Shown here one piece after another: positions 35,809 to 44,354 of a stretch of 64,000 bases of DNA. Position 1 is the stretch's first letter. Each line of letters begins with the position of its first letter. Below the pieces are notes generated by a model. The model ran no database searches. It had not been told where the DNA came from and saw nothing but the letters and a program-made list of their open reading frames with translations. The translations under genes and the position numbers were made by a program. Origin of the DNA: Speluncibacter jeojiensis (lineage in GTDB: Bacteria; Actinomycetota; Actinomycetes; Mycobacteriales; Mycobacteriaceae); assembly GCF_029589495.1 (NCBI RefSeq), contig NZ_JAAIVF010000001.1:744001-808000 (forward strand), given 5' to 3'.

Positions 35809-35840
35809 GCAGTGGAGCGGTCATGCAGTGGAGCGGTCAT
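35809..35840. repeat. 16-bp tandem duplication upstream of the permease gene
   Basis: GCAGTGGAGCGGTCAT occurs twice head-to-tail (35809-35824, 35825-35840). Each copy carries, on the minus strand, ATGACCGC, which resembles the true permease start at 35793, so the duplicates may be remnants of slippage at the start region. Confidence 0.8.
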
Positions 35841-35851
35841 GACGGGACAGC

Positions 35852-36874
35852 TCAGATCAGGCCGGCCTGGGTCATCAGCGTGGTGACCTCCTTGCCGTTG
35901 AGCTTGGCCGGGTCGACCGCCGGGGACTGCAACTGGTCGAGCGGCACCAGCTTCGGGTTCGCCGCCACACCGCTGGCCACCGGGTACTCGAACGAGGTGC
36001 CGGTCTGCAGGATCTGCTGGCCCGCCTTGCCGGTGATGAATTTCAGGAACCGCTGCGCCTGCTCCTGGTGCTTGCTCGACTTGAGCACGCCGCCGCCGGA
36101 GATGCTCACGAACGCGCCCGGATCCTGGTTCTTGAAGTACTCGAGCTGCGTGTTGTTGCTGTTCTCGCCGCCCTTGGCCTGGTCGCCGAACCAGTAGTAG
36201 TGGTAGATCACGCCGCCGTCGATCTCACCGGCGTTCACGGCCTTCATCACGGCCATGTTGCCCTTGTAGGCCTTGGCGTTCTGCTTCATGCCGTCGAGCC
36301 AGGTCTTGGTGACCTCCGGGCCCTTCAGTTCGAGCAGCGCGCTGACGATGGCCTGGAAGTCGGCGCCGGCCGGGGAGGCGCCCCAGCGGCCCTTCCACTC
36401 GGGGTTCTGCAGGTCCAGCAGTGACTTGGGCAGCTGGTCCGTCTTCAGCTTGTCCTTGTTGTAGACGAACACGGTCGAGCGGGCCGCGATGCCGGTCCAC
36501 AGGCCGGTCGACGGACGGAACTGGGCAGGCACCTGGTCGAGGGTGGCCTGGTCGACGGGGGCGAACAGTCCCGCGTTCTCGACGGTCGTCATCGACGGGG
36601 AGTTCTCGGTGAGGAACACGTCCGCCGGCGACTTGTCGCCCTCGGCAACAATCTGGTTCGCCATCTCGCTGTCGTCGCCGTTGCGGACGTTGACCTTGAT
36701 GCCGGTTTCCTTGGTGAACTCGTCGACCCAGGACTTGGTCAGCGACTCGTGCTGCGCGTTGTAGACGGTGATCTCGTTGTCGCCGCCGCCCGAGTTGCTG
36801 CCGCACGCGGCCAGCCCCACCACGGTCACCGCGGCGAGTGCACCGACCGCGACCTTCCTCCAGTGCTTGTTCAT
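35852..36874 (-). CDS. Iron(III) ABC transporter substrate-binding lipoprotein (FbpA-like)
   Basis: A 340-residue exported lipoprotein. Signal peptide KVAVGALAAVTVVGLAACGS with lipobox LAAC (cysteine near 22). Mature protein: NEITVYNAQHESLTKSWVDE (start of lobe 1), FLTENSPSMTTVENAGLFA, VFVYNKDKL, and YHYYWFGDQ, whose paired tyrosines match the Fe(III) ligands of the FbpA group. AAAGG lies near ATG 36874. It is the first gene of a three-gene iron operon with a DtxR/IdeR-like box upstream. Confidence 0.94.
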   Translation of the reverse strand: MNKHWRKVAVGALAAVTVVGLAACGSNSGGGDNEITVYNAQHESLTKSWVDEFTKETGIKVNVRNGDDSEMANQIVAEGDKSPADVFLTENSPSMTTVENAGLFAPVDQATLDQVPAQFRPSTGLWTGIAARSTVFVYNKDKLKTDQLPKSLLDLQNPEWKGRWGASPAGADFQAIVSALLELKGPEVTKTWLDGMKQNAKAYKGNMAVMKAVNAGEIDGGVIYHYYWFGDQAKGGENSNNTQLEYFKNQDPGAFVSISGGGVLKSSKHQEQAQRFLKFITGKAGQQILQTGTSFEYPVASGVAANPKLVPLDQLQSPAVDPAKLNGKEVTTLMTQAGLI

Positions 36875-36933
36875 GGCTACCTTTCGCTGCAGTCGTCGCG
36901 GCCGAGTGGTGACCCGACACACCACATCCGCGC

Positions 36934-36964
36934 TTAGGCGATGCTAACCGCAGCAAGGTTAGGC
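36934..36964. promoter_or_regulatory. DtxR/IdeR-like iron box upstream of the iron transporter
   Basis: TTAGGCGATGCTAACC (36934-36949) and AAGGTTAGGC (36955-36964) resemble halves of the DtxR/IdeR consensus (TTAGGTTAGSCTAACCTAA). They lie 60-90 bp upstream of the binding-protein gene and overlap a TAGCAT that could be the -10 box (36946-36941 on the minus strand). The match is imperfect (about 12 of 19 in the first box). Confidence 0.6.
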
Positions 36965-37012
36965 TGTACTGTCACCCCGGCTCGCGGCCCGGAAGCGTGC
37001 GGGACGAGGCCG

Positions 37013-37915
37013 CTACATGCGGTGCACGGTCGCGAACGAGCGCGCCATCAGCTTGCCGTTGCTCGACCCGGTCAGCCGCGTCTCCACCAACTCGATCCGG
37101 CGACCCACCCGCACGACCTCCGACTCGATGTGGATCTCGGGACCGGTCAGGCTCGGCGACCGCACGAAGTCGGTGCGCAGGTCGAGCATCCGGTACCGCT
37201 GACCCGGCTCGGTCACCGTCTGCGCGGCCAGGCCGCTGAGCAGGTCGGCGGCGGCGAACAGCACGCCACCCTGCACGGAACCCAGCTCGTTGCTCATCCA
37301 CAGCTGCGGGGCCAGCGCACCGGTCACCAGGCCGGTGTCGACCACCCGCAGCTCCACCTGCAGCAGATCGGCCAGCGGCCCCCGCGCGACGTCGCCGAAC
37401 GCGATCGCGCGGACCACGTCCAGCCCGTAGCGGCCGTCCGGCTCCGGCTCGAGGCGAGCACCCGACGGCGGCACCTGGGTGAGCGCCTCACCGACGGCGG
37501 ACGAGTCGACAGGGCGGGTCACCACGATGCCGCGCGCGACCGCGGTCGCGCAGACGTTGCCGTCCGCATCGAGCAGCTCACCCGAGCCCAGGCCGACTCC
37601 GGCGTCGCTGTCGAAGTTCAGCATCCGGCCGGTGACCGACACCTTGCCGTCGAGCGGCAGCGTGCTGGCCGCGGAGACCGACAGCGAGGACGCCACCGAG
37701 TGGCCGCCCGGCGGCAGCGCGTGCAGGACCGCGCCGGCGACCGCGGTCTCGAGCAGCACACCGACCGCACCGAGCGGCATCACACCGCGATGGTCGAGAA
37801 AACGGGGGCCCAGCTCCTGGGCGTAGGTCAGTCCGGTCTCGCCGCGGTCCTGCAAGGTGACACCCATGGCGTCGTTCACGCGGTCGACCGAGGGGGGCTG
37901 CACGTCGGGCCTCAT
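37013..37915 (-). CDS. Double hot-dog acyl-CoA thioesterase-like protein
   Basis: A 300-residue protein with two hot-dog repeats. Repeat 1 (about 15-135): LGPRFLDHRGVMPLGAVGVLLE and HSVASSLSVSAAS. Repeat 2 (about 175-295): LWMSNELGSVQGGVLFAAAD with the PaaI-type helix, and RMLDLRTDFVRSPSL. Likely hydrolyses acyl-CoA thioesters; mycobacterial homologues belong to the PaaI/HotDog family. Start as the ATG at 37915. It is 98 bp from the iron operon start region and has no clear operon partner. Confidence 0.83.
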   Translation of the reverse strand: MRPDVQPPSVDRVNDAMGVTLQDRGETGLTYAQELGPRFLDHRGVMPLGAVGVLLETAVAGAVLHALPPGGHSVASSLSVSAASTLPLDGKVSVTGRMLNFDSDAGVGLGSGELLDADGNVCATAVARGIVVTRPVDSSAVGEALTQVPPSGARLEPEPDGRYGLDVVRAIAFGDVARGPLADLLQVELRVVDTGLVTGALAPQLWMSNELGSVQGGVLFAAADLLSGLAAQTVTEPGQRYRMLDLRTDFVRSPSLTGPEIHIESEVVRVGRRIELVETRLTGSSNGKLMARSFATVHRM

Positions 37916-37988
37916 GCAATCTATCTACCCGGCCGCTGTGCACCGCGGCGCACCGGGTCCGGTCACCGGGCAGCTTTCACCGCGACGG

Positions 37989-38540
37989 TCACTGGTTCCG
38001 GTTCAAGCTCAGCTCGGCGAGCCGCTGCGCGGCGGCGCACGGGTCGCGGCCGTCGGCGCGGTACTGCACCCACCACCCGATCACCCCGGCGTCGGTGGCC
38101 ATGGTGGTGACACCGCACGCACTCGGGTCGTCGTGCGGCCGGACGGTGATCGCCTGCACGCCCGACACCCGGCTGTCCGCGACCGCATAGCCGAGTCGCT
38201 GCGTGGTCGCGCGTTCGGTCGCCAGTGTGCCGCGCTCGAACCAGTGGAAGGTCACCCATGCGGTGCCGTTGTCGATCGACCAGCGGCAGATCGCGCCGAA
38301 GAACTCGTTGGTGATCGAACTGCCGCCGACCACCTGGGTGATCGTCTGGTCGGGCACGGTCTTGCACTCCTGCAGCAGGTTCCGGAAGTTGCCCGGCTCC
38401 GCGCCGGACCCCCCTGTGCCCGGTCCTGCAGCGCCGGACGGTCGGGCGCTGCCGGTCACCGTGTGCGAGCAGCCGGCGCAGGCCAGGAGCAGCACCAGCG
38501 CGGCCGCGCCGAGCGCTGTCCGGATCGGCCGGGCGGTCAC
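37989..38540 (-). CDS. DUF3558 lipoprotein 1
   Basis: A 183-residue exported protein: signal segment ALGAAALVLLLACAGCSHTV (two possible lipobox cysteines), then a DUF3558 domain with ECKTVPDQTITQVV, CRWSIDNGTAWVTFHWF and SACGVTTMATDAGVI. Members are lipoproteins of mycolic-acid bacteria with no known function. GTG 38540 overlaps the stop of the upstream paralogue (GTGA). Four cysteines in the mature part could form two disulfides. Confidence 0.83.
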   Translation of the reverse strand: MTARPIRTALGAAALVLLLACAGCSHTVTGSARPSGAAGPGTGGSGAEPGNFRNLLQECKTVPDQTITQVVGGSSITNEFFGAICRWSIDNGTAWVTFHWFERGTLATERATTQRLGYAVADSRVSGVQAITVRPHDDPSACGVTTMATDAGVIGWWVQYRADGRDPCAAAQRLAELSLNRNQ

Positions 38541-39067
38541 GAGGCGCGCTCCACGGTCAGTCCGGCCAGCTTCGTGGCGATGTCGCACACGTTGGTCCCG
38601 GACGGCGCGATGAGATAGCGGATCGACCACAGGAAGAAGTCGTCGCCGAGGCCGACACCGACTTCGCAGAGGTTGTTCAGGTCTCGAGACGAGAACCCCC
38701 GATGCCCGCCGACGGTGATGTCCCGGATGTCGCGGCCGGTCGCCGAGTCCAGCGCGCGCTCGCGGCCGATCGGGCTGCCGCGGTACCAGGAGAAGCTCAG
38801 GTCGGCGGTCTCCCCGGGCGCCATCCATTGGCAGCCGACGGGGTTGCGCAGGATCACCACGGCCTGCGGCAGGTCGGCGATGTGTGCGGCCTCGGCGTCC
38901 GTGACCGACCCGCACTGCCCCAGGAACGGCCCGGGCTTTGCGGCCGCTTCCGGCGGGTGCGGCGTACCGGCGCCCTGCGGCGACGAGGCCGAGCAGGCGG
39001 AGGCGGTCAGCGCGCCGACGACCAGCAGCGCCGACGCCGCCGTGCGCACCCCTGTCCACCGCCCCAC
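38537..39067 (-). CDS. DUF3558 lipoprotein 2
   Basis: A 176-residue paralogue of the downstream gene: signal peptide SALLVVGALTASACSAS, then GQCGSVTDAEAAHIADL, CQWMAPGETADLSFSWY and NLCEVGVGLGDDFFLWS, in line with DUF3558. The -3 lipobox residue is alanine, so lipidation is less certain. Start taken at GTG 39067; GTG 39049 would give a shorter signal peptide. The start is divergent from the thioesterase gene at 39120, only 52 bp away, so promoters overlap. Confidence 0.78.
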   Translation of the reverse strand: MGRWTGVRTAASALLVVGALTASACSASSPQGAGTPHPPEAAAKPGPFLGQCGSVTDAEAAHIADLPQAVVILRNPVGCQWMAPGETADLSFSWYRGSPIGRERALDSATGRDIRDITVGGHRGFSSRDLNNLCEVGVGLGDDFFLWSIRYLIAPSGTNVCDIATKLAGLTVERAS

Positions 39068-39119
39068 GAATCGGCACTCTACCAACGCAAACGCGCCCGG
39101 ACCTGTCACAATCACCGAC

Positions 39120-39878
39120 GTGGACACGACCCGCACGCTGCCCCCGTGGCCCGCCGGCGCACCACTTTTCGAGACGTCCCGACCGGTGCGGACCGGCGAC
39201 GTGGACGCGGACCGTCGGCTGCGGCTCGACGGGGTGGCCCGCTATCTGCAGGACATCGGCTGGGACAACCTGGACGCCATCGGCCTACGCGAGGTCCATC
39301 CGCTGTGGATCGTGCGGCGCACCGTCATCGACGTCCTCGTGCCGGGCACCTTCCCGGACCGCGTGCGCCTGCACCGCTGGTGCTCGGAGCTGTCGAACCG
39401 CTGGTGCCACATGCGGGTCGACGTCGACAGCGACGGTGGCACCGACATCCGCACCGAGGGGTTCTGGATCAACATCAGCCCCGACACCGGCATGCCCACC
39501 CGGATGGCGGACGAGTTCATCGAGCCGCTGCTCGAGCACACCACCGAACACCGGCTCCGGTGGCATCGGCGGCTCACCGCCGCCAAGCCGGAGGCCGAGG
39601 CGCCGGGAGTGCAGGTGACGCCGTTCCCGTTGCGGTTCACCGACGTCGACCTGCTCGGTCACGTCAACAACGCCGTGTACTGGCACGCGGTCGAGGAGCA
39701 TCTGTCCGACCGGCCCGATCTGATGGCCGCACCGCACCGGGCGACCATCGAATACCTCAGCCCGGTCCTGGGCACCGACTCGCTGCGGCTGTGGGTCGCG
39801 CACGGCGACGCGGCGGTCGACCTGTGGTTCGAGGTGGACGGCGAGCTACGCGCCCAGGCGCGGGTCGAGGCGCACTGA
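39120..39878 (+). CDS. Acyl-ACP thioesterase-like protein
   Basis: A 252-residue protein with two hot-dog domains of the acyl-ACP thioesterase (FAT) family. Domain 1: VRTGDVDADRRLRLDGVARYLQDIGWDN (split across the first 50 residues), VHPLWIVRRTVIDVL. Domain 2: FPLRFTDVDLLGHVNNAVYW and ATIEYLSPVL. Similar to the mycobacterial family containing Rv2001. No ATG fits, so GTG 39120 is taken; CACAAT seven bases upstream and no Shine-Dalgarno suggest leaderless transcription. It probably releases fatty acids from ACP or CoA. Confidence 0.87.
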   Translation: MDTTRTLPPWPAGAPLFETSRPVRTGDVDADRRLRLDGVARYLQDIGWDNLDAIGLREVHPLWIVRRTVIDVLVPGTFPDRVRLHRWCSELSNRWCHMRVDVDSDGGTDIRTEGFWINISPDTGMPTRMADEFIEPLLEHTTEHRLRWHRRLTAAKPEAEAPGVQVTPFPLRFTDVDLLGHVNNAVYWHAVEEHLSDRPDLMAAPHRATIEYLSPVLGTDSLRLWVAHGDAAVDLWFEVDGELRAQARVEAH

Positions 39879-39892
39879 GCGATCGCCGCCGG

Positions 39893-40117
39893 TCACCCGC
39901 AGCACCCGCCCCCGCAGCAACCGCCGCCCGACGCCGGGGCAGGAGCCGCGGCGGCGGCCGGTGCACCGCCGCCGCGCGTCACGCCGAAGGTGGACAGCAG
40001 CTTCACGGTGTCGGCGTGCCCGTGCGGGCACGGTGCCGCCGCGCTCGCCTCGGACATCGGGCGGCTCAGCTCGAACGTGTGGCCGCACTCGCGGCACTTG
40101 AAGTCATAGCGGGGCAT
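39893..40117 (-). CDS. FmdB-type zinc-ribbon protein
   Basis: A 74-residue protein. MPRYDFKCRECGHTFELSRP holds the first CxxC; PCPHGH gives a partial second knuckle with one cysteine and histidine(s). The tail is an Ala/Pro/Gly linker ending in GGGCCGGGCCG, a cysteine-rich end that could bind metal. FmdB-like regulators are small and ubiquitous in actinobacteria; no function is firmly assigned. The stop lies 14 bp from the convergent thioesterase stop. Confidence 0.85.
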   Translation of the reverse strand: MPRYDFKCRECGHTFELSRPMSEASAAAPCPHGHADTVKLLSTFGVTRGGGAPAAAAAPAPASGGGCCGGGCCG

Positions 40118-40180
40118 GCGAGGCAGACTATCCGGCCGCCGCGACAGCGCCTGCGGCCACCGATCGAAGGACCCTGAAAC

Positions 40181-40221
40181 GCCGAGACCGGCCCCGCACG
40201 TCGCGTGCGGGGCCGGTCTCG
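40181..40221 (-). terminator. Strong hairpin terminator after the efflux gene
   Basis: An 18-bp perfect stem (40181-40198 with 40204-40221) and a GTCGC loop lie 22 bp after the MFS stop on the minus strand. It is followed by GTTTC rather than a pure T-run. Confidence 0.8.
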
Positions 40222-40242
40222 GGACTGCTGGTGCAGCGCCGG

Positions 40243-41781
40243 TCAGTGCATCAGCGCGGGCGCGGGCTCGTCCACGTCCGTCGGCACGATCCGCTTGCGC
40301 GGCAGGAAGAACGCGGGGATCAGCGTGACCGCCAGCACAACCGCAGCGACGGTGAACGTGTGCGAGAACGCCTCGGCGGCCTGGTTCAGTCCCGTCTCGA
40401 CCGCACCTGCCGGCAGCTTCAGCTTGTCGGCGAGGGACGGATCCTGCTGGACCGCGATCGCCGGACCGGACAGCGGCCGCGACTGCATCTGGTTGGTCAG
40501 CACGACCGACATGATCGCGGTGCCGATCGATCCCGCCGTCTGGTTGACGATGTTCATCAGCGTCGAACCCTTGGCGATGGCGTGGTCCTTCAGCGTCGCC
40601 AGCGCGGCGGTCATGTTCGGCATCATCGTGCAGCCCATGCCGAGACCCATCACGAACAGCGCGCCCAGCAGCAGCCAGTACGGCGTATCCGCGGTCAGCT
40701 GCGTGAAGCCCGCCATGCCGATGACCATCACCACGATGCCGGTGAGCACGATCTTGCCGGGACCGATCTTGTCGACCAGCTTGCCCGCGATCGGCATGGT
40801 GATCATGGCGCCCAGACCCTGCGGCGCCAGCAGGATGCCGGCACTGAGCGTGGTCTCGCCGCGCACCTGCAGGAAGTAGCTCGGGAACAGCAGCCCGGCA
40901 CCCATGAAGGCGATCACGAAGAAAACCATGGTCAGTACCGCGAAGGTCAGCTGACGGTTCTTGAACAGGTGCAGATCGATCAGCGGGTGCTTGACCCGCA
41001 GCGCGTGGAACACGAACGCGACGATCAACACCAGGCCGATGATCGCGGGCACCAGCACCCGGGTCGCCGCGACGGTGTGCTCCTCCGGGATGGACGAGAC
41101 GCCGAACAGGAACAGCGCCAGGCCGGGCGAGAGCAGCAGCATGCCGAGGAAGTCGAACGACTCGGACGGCTCGGGGTTGTCCTTGGGCAGCAGCTTGATC
41201 GCCGCCGCCAGCGCGACGATGCCGATCGGCAGGTTGATCAGGAAGATCCAGTGCCAGCTGGCGCTCTCGATCAGCCAGCCGCCGAGGATCGGGCCGGCGA
41301 TCGGGCCGAGCAGCATCGGGATGCCCAGCACGGCCATGACGCGACCGACCCGCTCGGGGCCGGCGGCACGGGTCATGATCGTCATGCCCAGCGGCATCAG
41401 CATGCCGCCACCGAGACCCTGGAGGACACGGAAGGAGATGAGCGACTCGATGTTCCAGGCCGTGCTGCACAGCACCGATCCGGCCACGAACAGCACGAGC
41501 GCACTCATGTACAGCCGTTTGGTGCCGAAGCGGTCCGCCGCCCAGCCGGTCACCGGGATCACGGTCGCGAGCGCGAGCGTGTACGCGGTCATCGTCCACG
41601 CGACGTTCGCGTAGGTGGTGTCGAATTCCTTCATGAACGTCGGCAGCGCGACGCTGACGACGGTCACGTCGAGGATCGACATGATGGCACCGAGCACCAC
41701 CACGCCGGCAACCTTCAGGACTGCGCTGTCGAGCTTGTCGGAGTCCGCGCCCGGCGGACTCGTCGTGGATGGGTTACTCAT
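40243..41781 (-). CDS. DHA2-family (EmrB/QacA) drug efflux transporter
   Basis: A 512-residue MFS exporter with about 14 transmembrane helices. Motif D1-type LDVTVVSVALPTF in helix 1, motif A GWAADRFGTKRLYM (near 84), and motif C GIPMLLGPIAGPILGGWLI (near 160) mark a drug:H+ antiporter of the 14-TMS group. Length is normal. ATG 41781 overlaps the stop of the upstream MarR gene (ATGA), so repressor and pump are translationally coupled. Exported compounds unknown. Confidence 0.93.
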   Translation of the reverse strand: MSNPSTTSPPGADSDKLDSAVLKVAGVVVLGAIMSILDVTVVSVALPTFMKEFDTTYANVAWTMTAYTLALATVIPVTGWAADRFGTKRLYMSALVLFVAGSVLCSTAWNIESLISFRVLQGLGGGMLMPLGMTIMTRAAGPERVGRVMAVLGIPMLLGPIAGPILGGWLIESASWHWIFLINLPIGIVALAAAIKLLPKDNPEPSESFDFLGMLLLSPGLALFLFGVSSIPEEHTVAATRVLVPAIIGLVLIVAFVFHALRVKHPLIDLHLFKNRQLTFAVLTMVFFVIAFMGAGLLFPSYFLQVRGETTLSAGILLAPQGLGAMITMPIAGKLVDKIGPGKIVLTGIVVMVIGMAGFTQLTADTPYWLLLGALFVMGLGMGCTMMPNMTAALATLKDHAIAKGSTLMNIVNQTAGSIGTAIMSVVLTNQMQSRPLSGPAIAVQQDPSLADKLKLPAGAVETGLNQAAEAFSHTFTVAAVVLAVTLIPAFFLPRKRIVPTDVDEPAPALMH

Positions 41782-42248
41782 GCGGGGGTTTCCTCCCTGT
41801 GCGCCCTGAGGCTGGTTCCTTCGAGAATCGGGTTGAGAGCGTTGAGCAGCCGTTCGGCGTCCGTTACCGGCAGCCCCTCGGCGAATTCGCGCAGCACGTC
41901 GCGTTGCATCTCGATGTGCCGGCCGGCCAGCGACTTGCCTTCGTCGGACAGCGAGATCCGCTTGATGCGGCGGTCCTTGCTGTCCCCGCGCCGGTCGACC
42001 AGTCCGTCGCTGACCAACTGGTCGACTGCCCGGCCGGCGGTCGCCACCGACAGATTCAGCCGACCGGCGACCTCGTTGATCGGCACCGCCTCGCGGCACT
42101 CGGCGAGCGCGAAGAGCACGCGCACCTGTGAGAACGAGAGATCGAGATCGGCCATCGCCGCGAGCGCCTCGCCCTCGGCTGCGAAGAACAGCCGCCTGAG
42201 GAACTCCTCGAGCGAGGAGAACAGTCCCTGCGAGATCTGTGGCGACAT
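41778..42248 (-). CDS. MarR-family transcriptional regulator
   Basis: A 156-residue winged-helix regulator: SFSQVRVLFALAE, EVAGRLNLSVATAGRAVDQL (recognition helix, about 63-82), then the wing DRRGDSKDRRIKRISLSDEG. It probably represses itself and the coupled efflux gene until an exported compound binds. ATG 42248 is chosen because TAGTAT ends exactly seven bases upstream, the geometry of a leaderless promoter; ATG 42269 in frame would lie before that -10 box. No Shine-Dalgarno is present. Confidence 0.88.
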   Translation of the reverse strand: MSPQISQGLFSSLEEFLRRLFFAAEGEALAAMADLDLSFSQVRVLFALAECREAVPINEVAGRLNLSVATAGRAVDQLVSDGLVDRRGDSKDRRIKRISLSDEGKSLAGRHIEMQRDVLREFAEGLPVTDAERLLNALNPILEGTSLRAHREETPA

Positions 42249-42255
42249 TTCACAA

Positions 42256-42285
42256 ATACTAACGGCCATGCAACTATCGCGACAA
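42256..42285 (-). promoter_or_regulatory. Leaderless promoter of the MarR/efflux operon
   Basis: On the minus strand TTGTCG (42285-42280), 18 bases, then TAGTAT (42261-42256), followed by seven bases to ATG 42248. Transcription would start at or next to the initiation codon. Confidence 0.65.
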
Positions 42286-42411
42286 CGCGAGCAATTGTGA
42301 CGCTGCCCACGTGCACCGCGTCTACCACGACACCACGGCTGCGGGTCCCGAGCAAGCGAATTTCCGGTGCGGACCCGGGCAGGTGACGACGCGCTGAGGC
42401 AGACTCGGTTC

Positions 42412-42903
42412 ATGACGCGGACCCTGATCTTGATGCGGCACGGCAAGTCCGACTACCCGCTGGGCGTCTCCGACCACGACCGCCCACTCGCGCCGCGCGG
42501 CAGGCGGGAAGCCGCATTGGCCGGGGACTGGCTGCGCACGGAACAACCGCCGATAGACGCGGTGCTGTGCTCGACCGCGCTGCGGACCCGCGAAACTCTC
42601 GACACCACCGGCATCGAGGTGCCCGTCCAGTTCTGCACCAACCTGTATGACGCCGACGCCGGCGAGGTCATCGCCGAGGTCGGCTACACCGACGCCGAGG
42701 TGCGGACCCTGCTGGTCGTCGGGCACTTCCCCGGAGTTCCCGAGGCGGCCTTGACTCTCGACGGCGGCGGCAACACCGCACTGTCCGACCGGATCCGCAC
42801 CAAGTTCCCCACCTCGGCGCTCGCGGTGCTTGACGTGCCCGGCGACTGGGGCGACATCGCCGACACCGGTGCCGCGCTACGCACGTTCCACGTGCCGCGC
42901 TAG
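42412..42903 (+). CDS. SixA-like histidine phosphatase
   Basis: A 163-residue phosphoglycerate-mutase-fold phosphatase. RHG motif LILMRHGKSDYPL near the start with the phospho-accepting histidine; second histidine in LLVVGHFPGVPE near 108; VLCSTALRTRETLDTT holds another active-site arginine. SixA removes phosphate from histidine-containing phosphotransfer proteins in E. coli; the actinobacterial substrate is unknown. ATG 42412 is preferred to 42367 because the motif then begins at the usual distance. It is convergent with rubB, 33 bp away. Confidence 0.88.
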   Translation: MTRTLILMRHGKSDYPLGVSDHDRPLAPRGRREAALAGDWLRTEQPPIDAVLCSTALRTRETLDTTGIEVPVQFCTNLYDADAGEVIAEVGYTDAEVRTLLVVGHFPGVPEAALTLDGGGNTALSDRIRTKFPTSALAVLDVPGDWGDIADTGAALRTFHVPR

Positions 42904-42936
42904 CTGCTCACCCGCGGACAGACCGGCTCGGCACGG

Positions 42937-44163
42937 TCAACTCGCCAACGCCGCCAGGTCGGTGTGCGGGTCGAGCAGCGCCTCGGCCGCGACGACACCA
43001 CCGCGGCCGATGAGCATCCGGACGGTCCGGGTGTCCTTGGGTCGGCCCATCGTGATCGCGCCGACGATGCGACCGTCGCGCCGGCACAGTGCGGTGAAGT
43101 CGCGCTCGTCGATGCTGCCGCGCACCAGCAACTCGTCGTCCGCCTCCGGCCAGCCGGCGACCTGGATGCCCCGGCCGAACTGGTTCGACCACGCCCAGGG
43201 CACCACGTCGAACGGCGATCCGGCGCCGAGCAGCGAGCGTGCGACCGCGGTGCCGTGATCCTGCGCGGTGTTCCAGTGCTCGCCGCGGTAGCGCCCCCCG
43301 AGCACCGTATTGGGCACGCTGGCGACGTCACCGATCGCGAACACCCCGTCCACGGTGGTCCGCAGCAGTTCGTCGACGACGATCCCGTTGTCGATCGCCG
43401 CACCCGCCCGCGCGCCGAGTTCGGTGTTGGGCACGGTGCCGATCGCGACGACCGCCGCGTCGGCCCGCCACCGCCTCCCGTCGACGGCGATGGCCGTGAC
43501 AGTGTCCGGGCCGGCCTCGACCCCGGCCAACGCCACCCCGGTGTGCAGGTCGACGCCGGCTTCCCGGTGCAGCCCGGCCAGCGCCGCACCCACCGGCGCC
43601 GGGACCAGCCTGGCCAGCGGCCGATCCGCCGCCTCGAGCACGGTGACCGCGCAGCCGAGCTCGCGGGCCGTCGACGCGACCTCGGAGCCGATCAGCCCGC
43701 CGCCGATCACCAGCAGCGACGACCCCTCCCGCAGGCGACCGCGCAGCGCCGGCACATCGGCGTGCCGGCGCAGATGGTGCACGCGCGGGGAGGACACGCC
43801 TGGCAACATCCGGGGCCGACCGCCGGTGGCGAGCACCAGCGCGTCGTAGCCGAGGACGCCCCCGTCGCCGAGCGCGACCGTGCGCGCGGACGGGTCGATG
43901 TCGATGACCGTCTCCCCCACCCGCAGGTCGATGTGCTGCTCGGCCCAGTAGGCAACAGGCTTGAGCCCGGCGCGGACGATGTCGGTCTTTCCGGCCAGCA
44001 GGTCCTTCGACAGCACCGGCCGTCGGTACGGCGCCTCGGCCTCGTCACCGACCAGCGTGATCGTGCCGGTGAACCCGCCGCCGCGCAGTCCCTGCGCCGC
44101 GGTCGCGCCGGCCACTCCGGTGCCGACGATCACCACCCGGCCTGCTCGGTCGAGCGCGGTCAT
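42937..44163 (-). CDS. rubB: Rubredoxin reductase
   Basis: A 408-residue FAD/NAD(P)H-dependent oxidoreductase passing electrons to rubredoxin. FAD site [17 protein letters not shown] at the N-terminus; [25 protein letters not shown] site [16 protein letters not shown] (near 148); second FAD contact [13 protein letters not shown] (near 270). The C-terminal reductase domain is complete. ATG 44163 overlaps the stop of the second rubredoxin gene (ATGA). Completes the electron chain NAD(P)H to RubB to rubredoxin to AlkB. Confidence 0.95.
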   Translation of the reverse strand: MTALDRAGRVVIVGTGVAGATAAQGLRGGGFTGTITLVGDEAEAPYRRPVLSKDLLAGKTDIVRAGLKPVAYWAEQHIDLRVGETVIDIDPSARTVALGDGGVLGYDALVLATGGRPRMLPGVSSPRVHHLRRHADVPALRGRLREGSSLLVIGGGLIGSEVASTARELGCAVTVLEAADRPLARLVPAPVGAALAGLHREAGVDLHTGVALAGVEAGPDTVTAIAVDGRRWRADAAVVAIGTVPNTELGARAGAAIDNGIVVDELLRTTVDGVFAIGDVASVPNTVLGGRYRGEHWNTAQDHGTAVARSLLGAGSPFDVVPWAWSNQFGRGIQVAGWPEADDELLVRGSIDERDFTALCRRDGRIVGAITMGRPKDTRTVRMLIGRGGVVAAEALLDPHTDLAALAS

Positions 44164-44354
44164 GACCGGGCGACCTCGACCATCTCGAAGTCGGCCTTCG
44201 CGGCGCCGCAATCAGGACACGACCAGTCGTCGGGGATCTCGTCCCAGCGGGTGCCGGGCGCGATGTCGTCCTCCGGCCAGCCCTCGGCCTCGTCGTATTC
44301 GAATCCGCACTGCAGGCAGCGAAACAGCTTGTAGGCGGTTGTCGACTCACTCAT
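44160..44354 (-). CDS. rubA2: Rubredoxin 2
   Basis: A 64-residue rubredoxin. The iron is held by [16 protein letters not shown] (first CxxC) and [18 protein letters not shown] (second CxxC). [11 protein letters not shown] matches the AlkG2-type rubredoxins, which can serve AlkB directly. Overlaps the first rubredoxin gene by 8 bp and rubB by 4 bp. Confidence 0.95.
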   Translation of the reverse strand: MSESTTAYKLFRCLQCGFEYDEAEGWPEDDIAPGTRWDEIPDDWSCPDCGAAKADFEMVEVARS

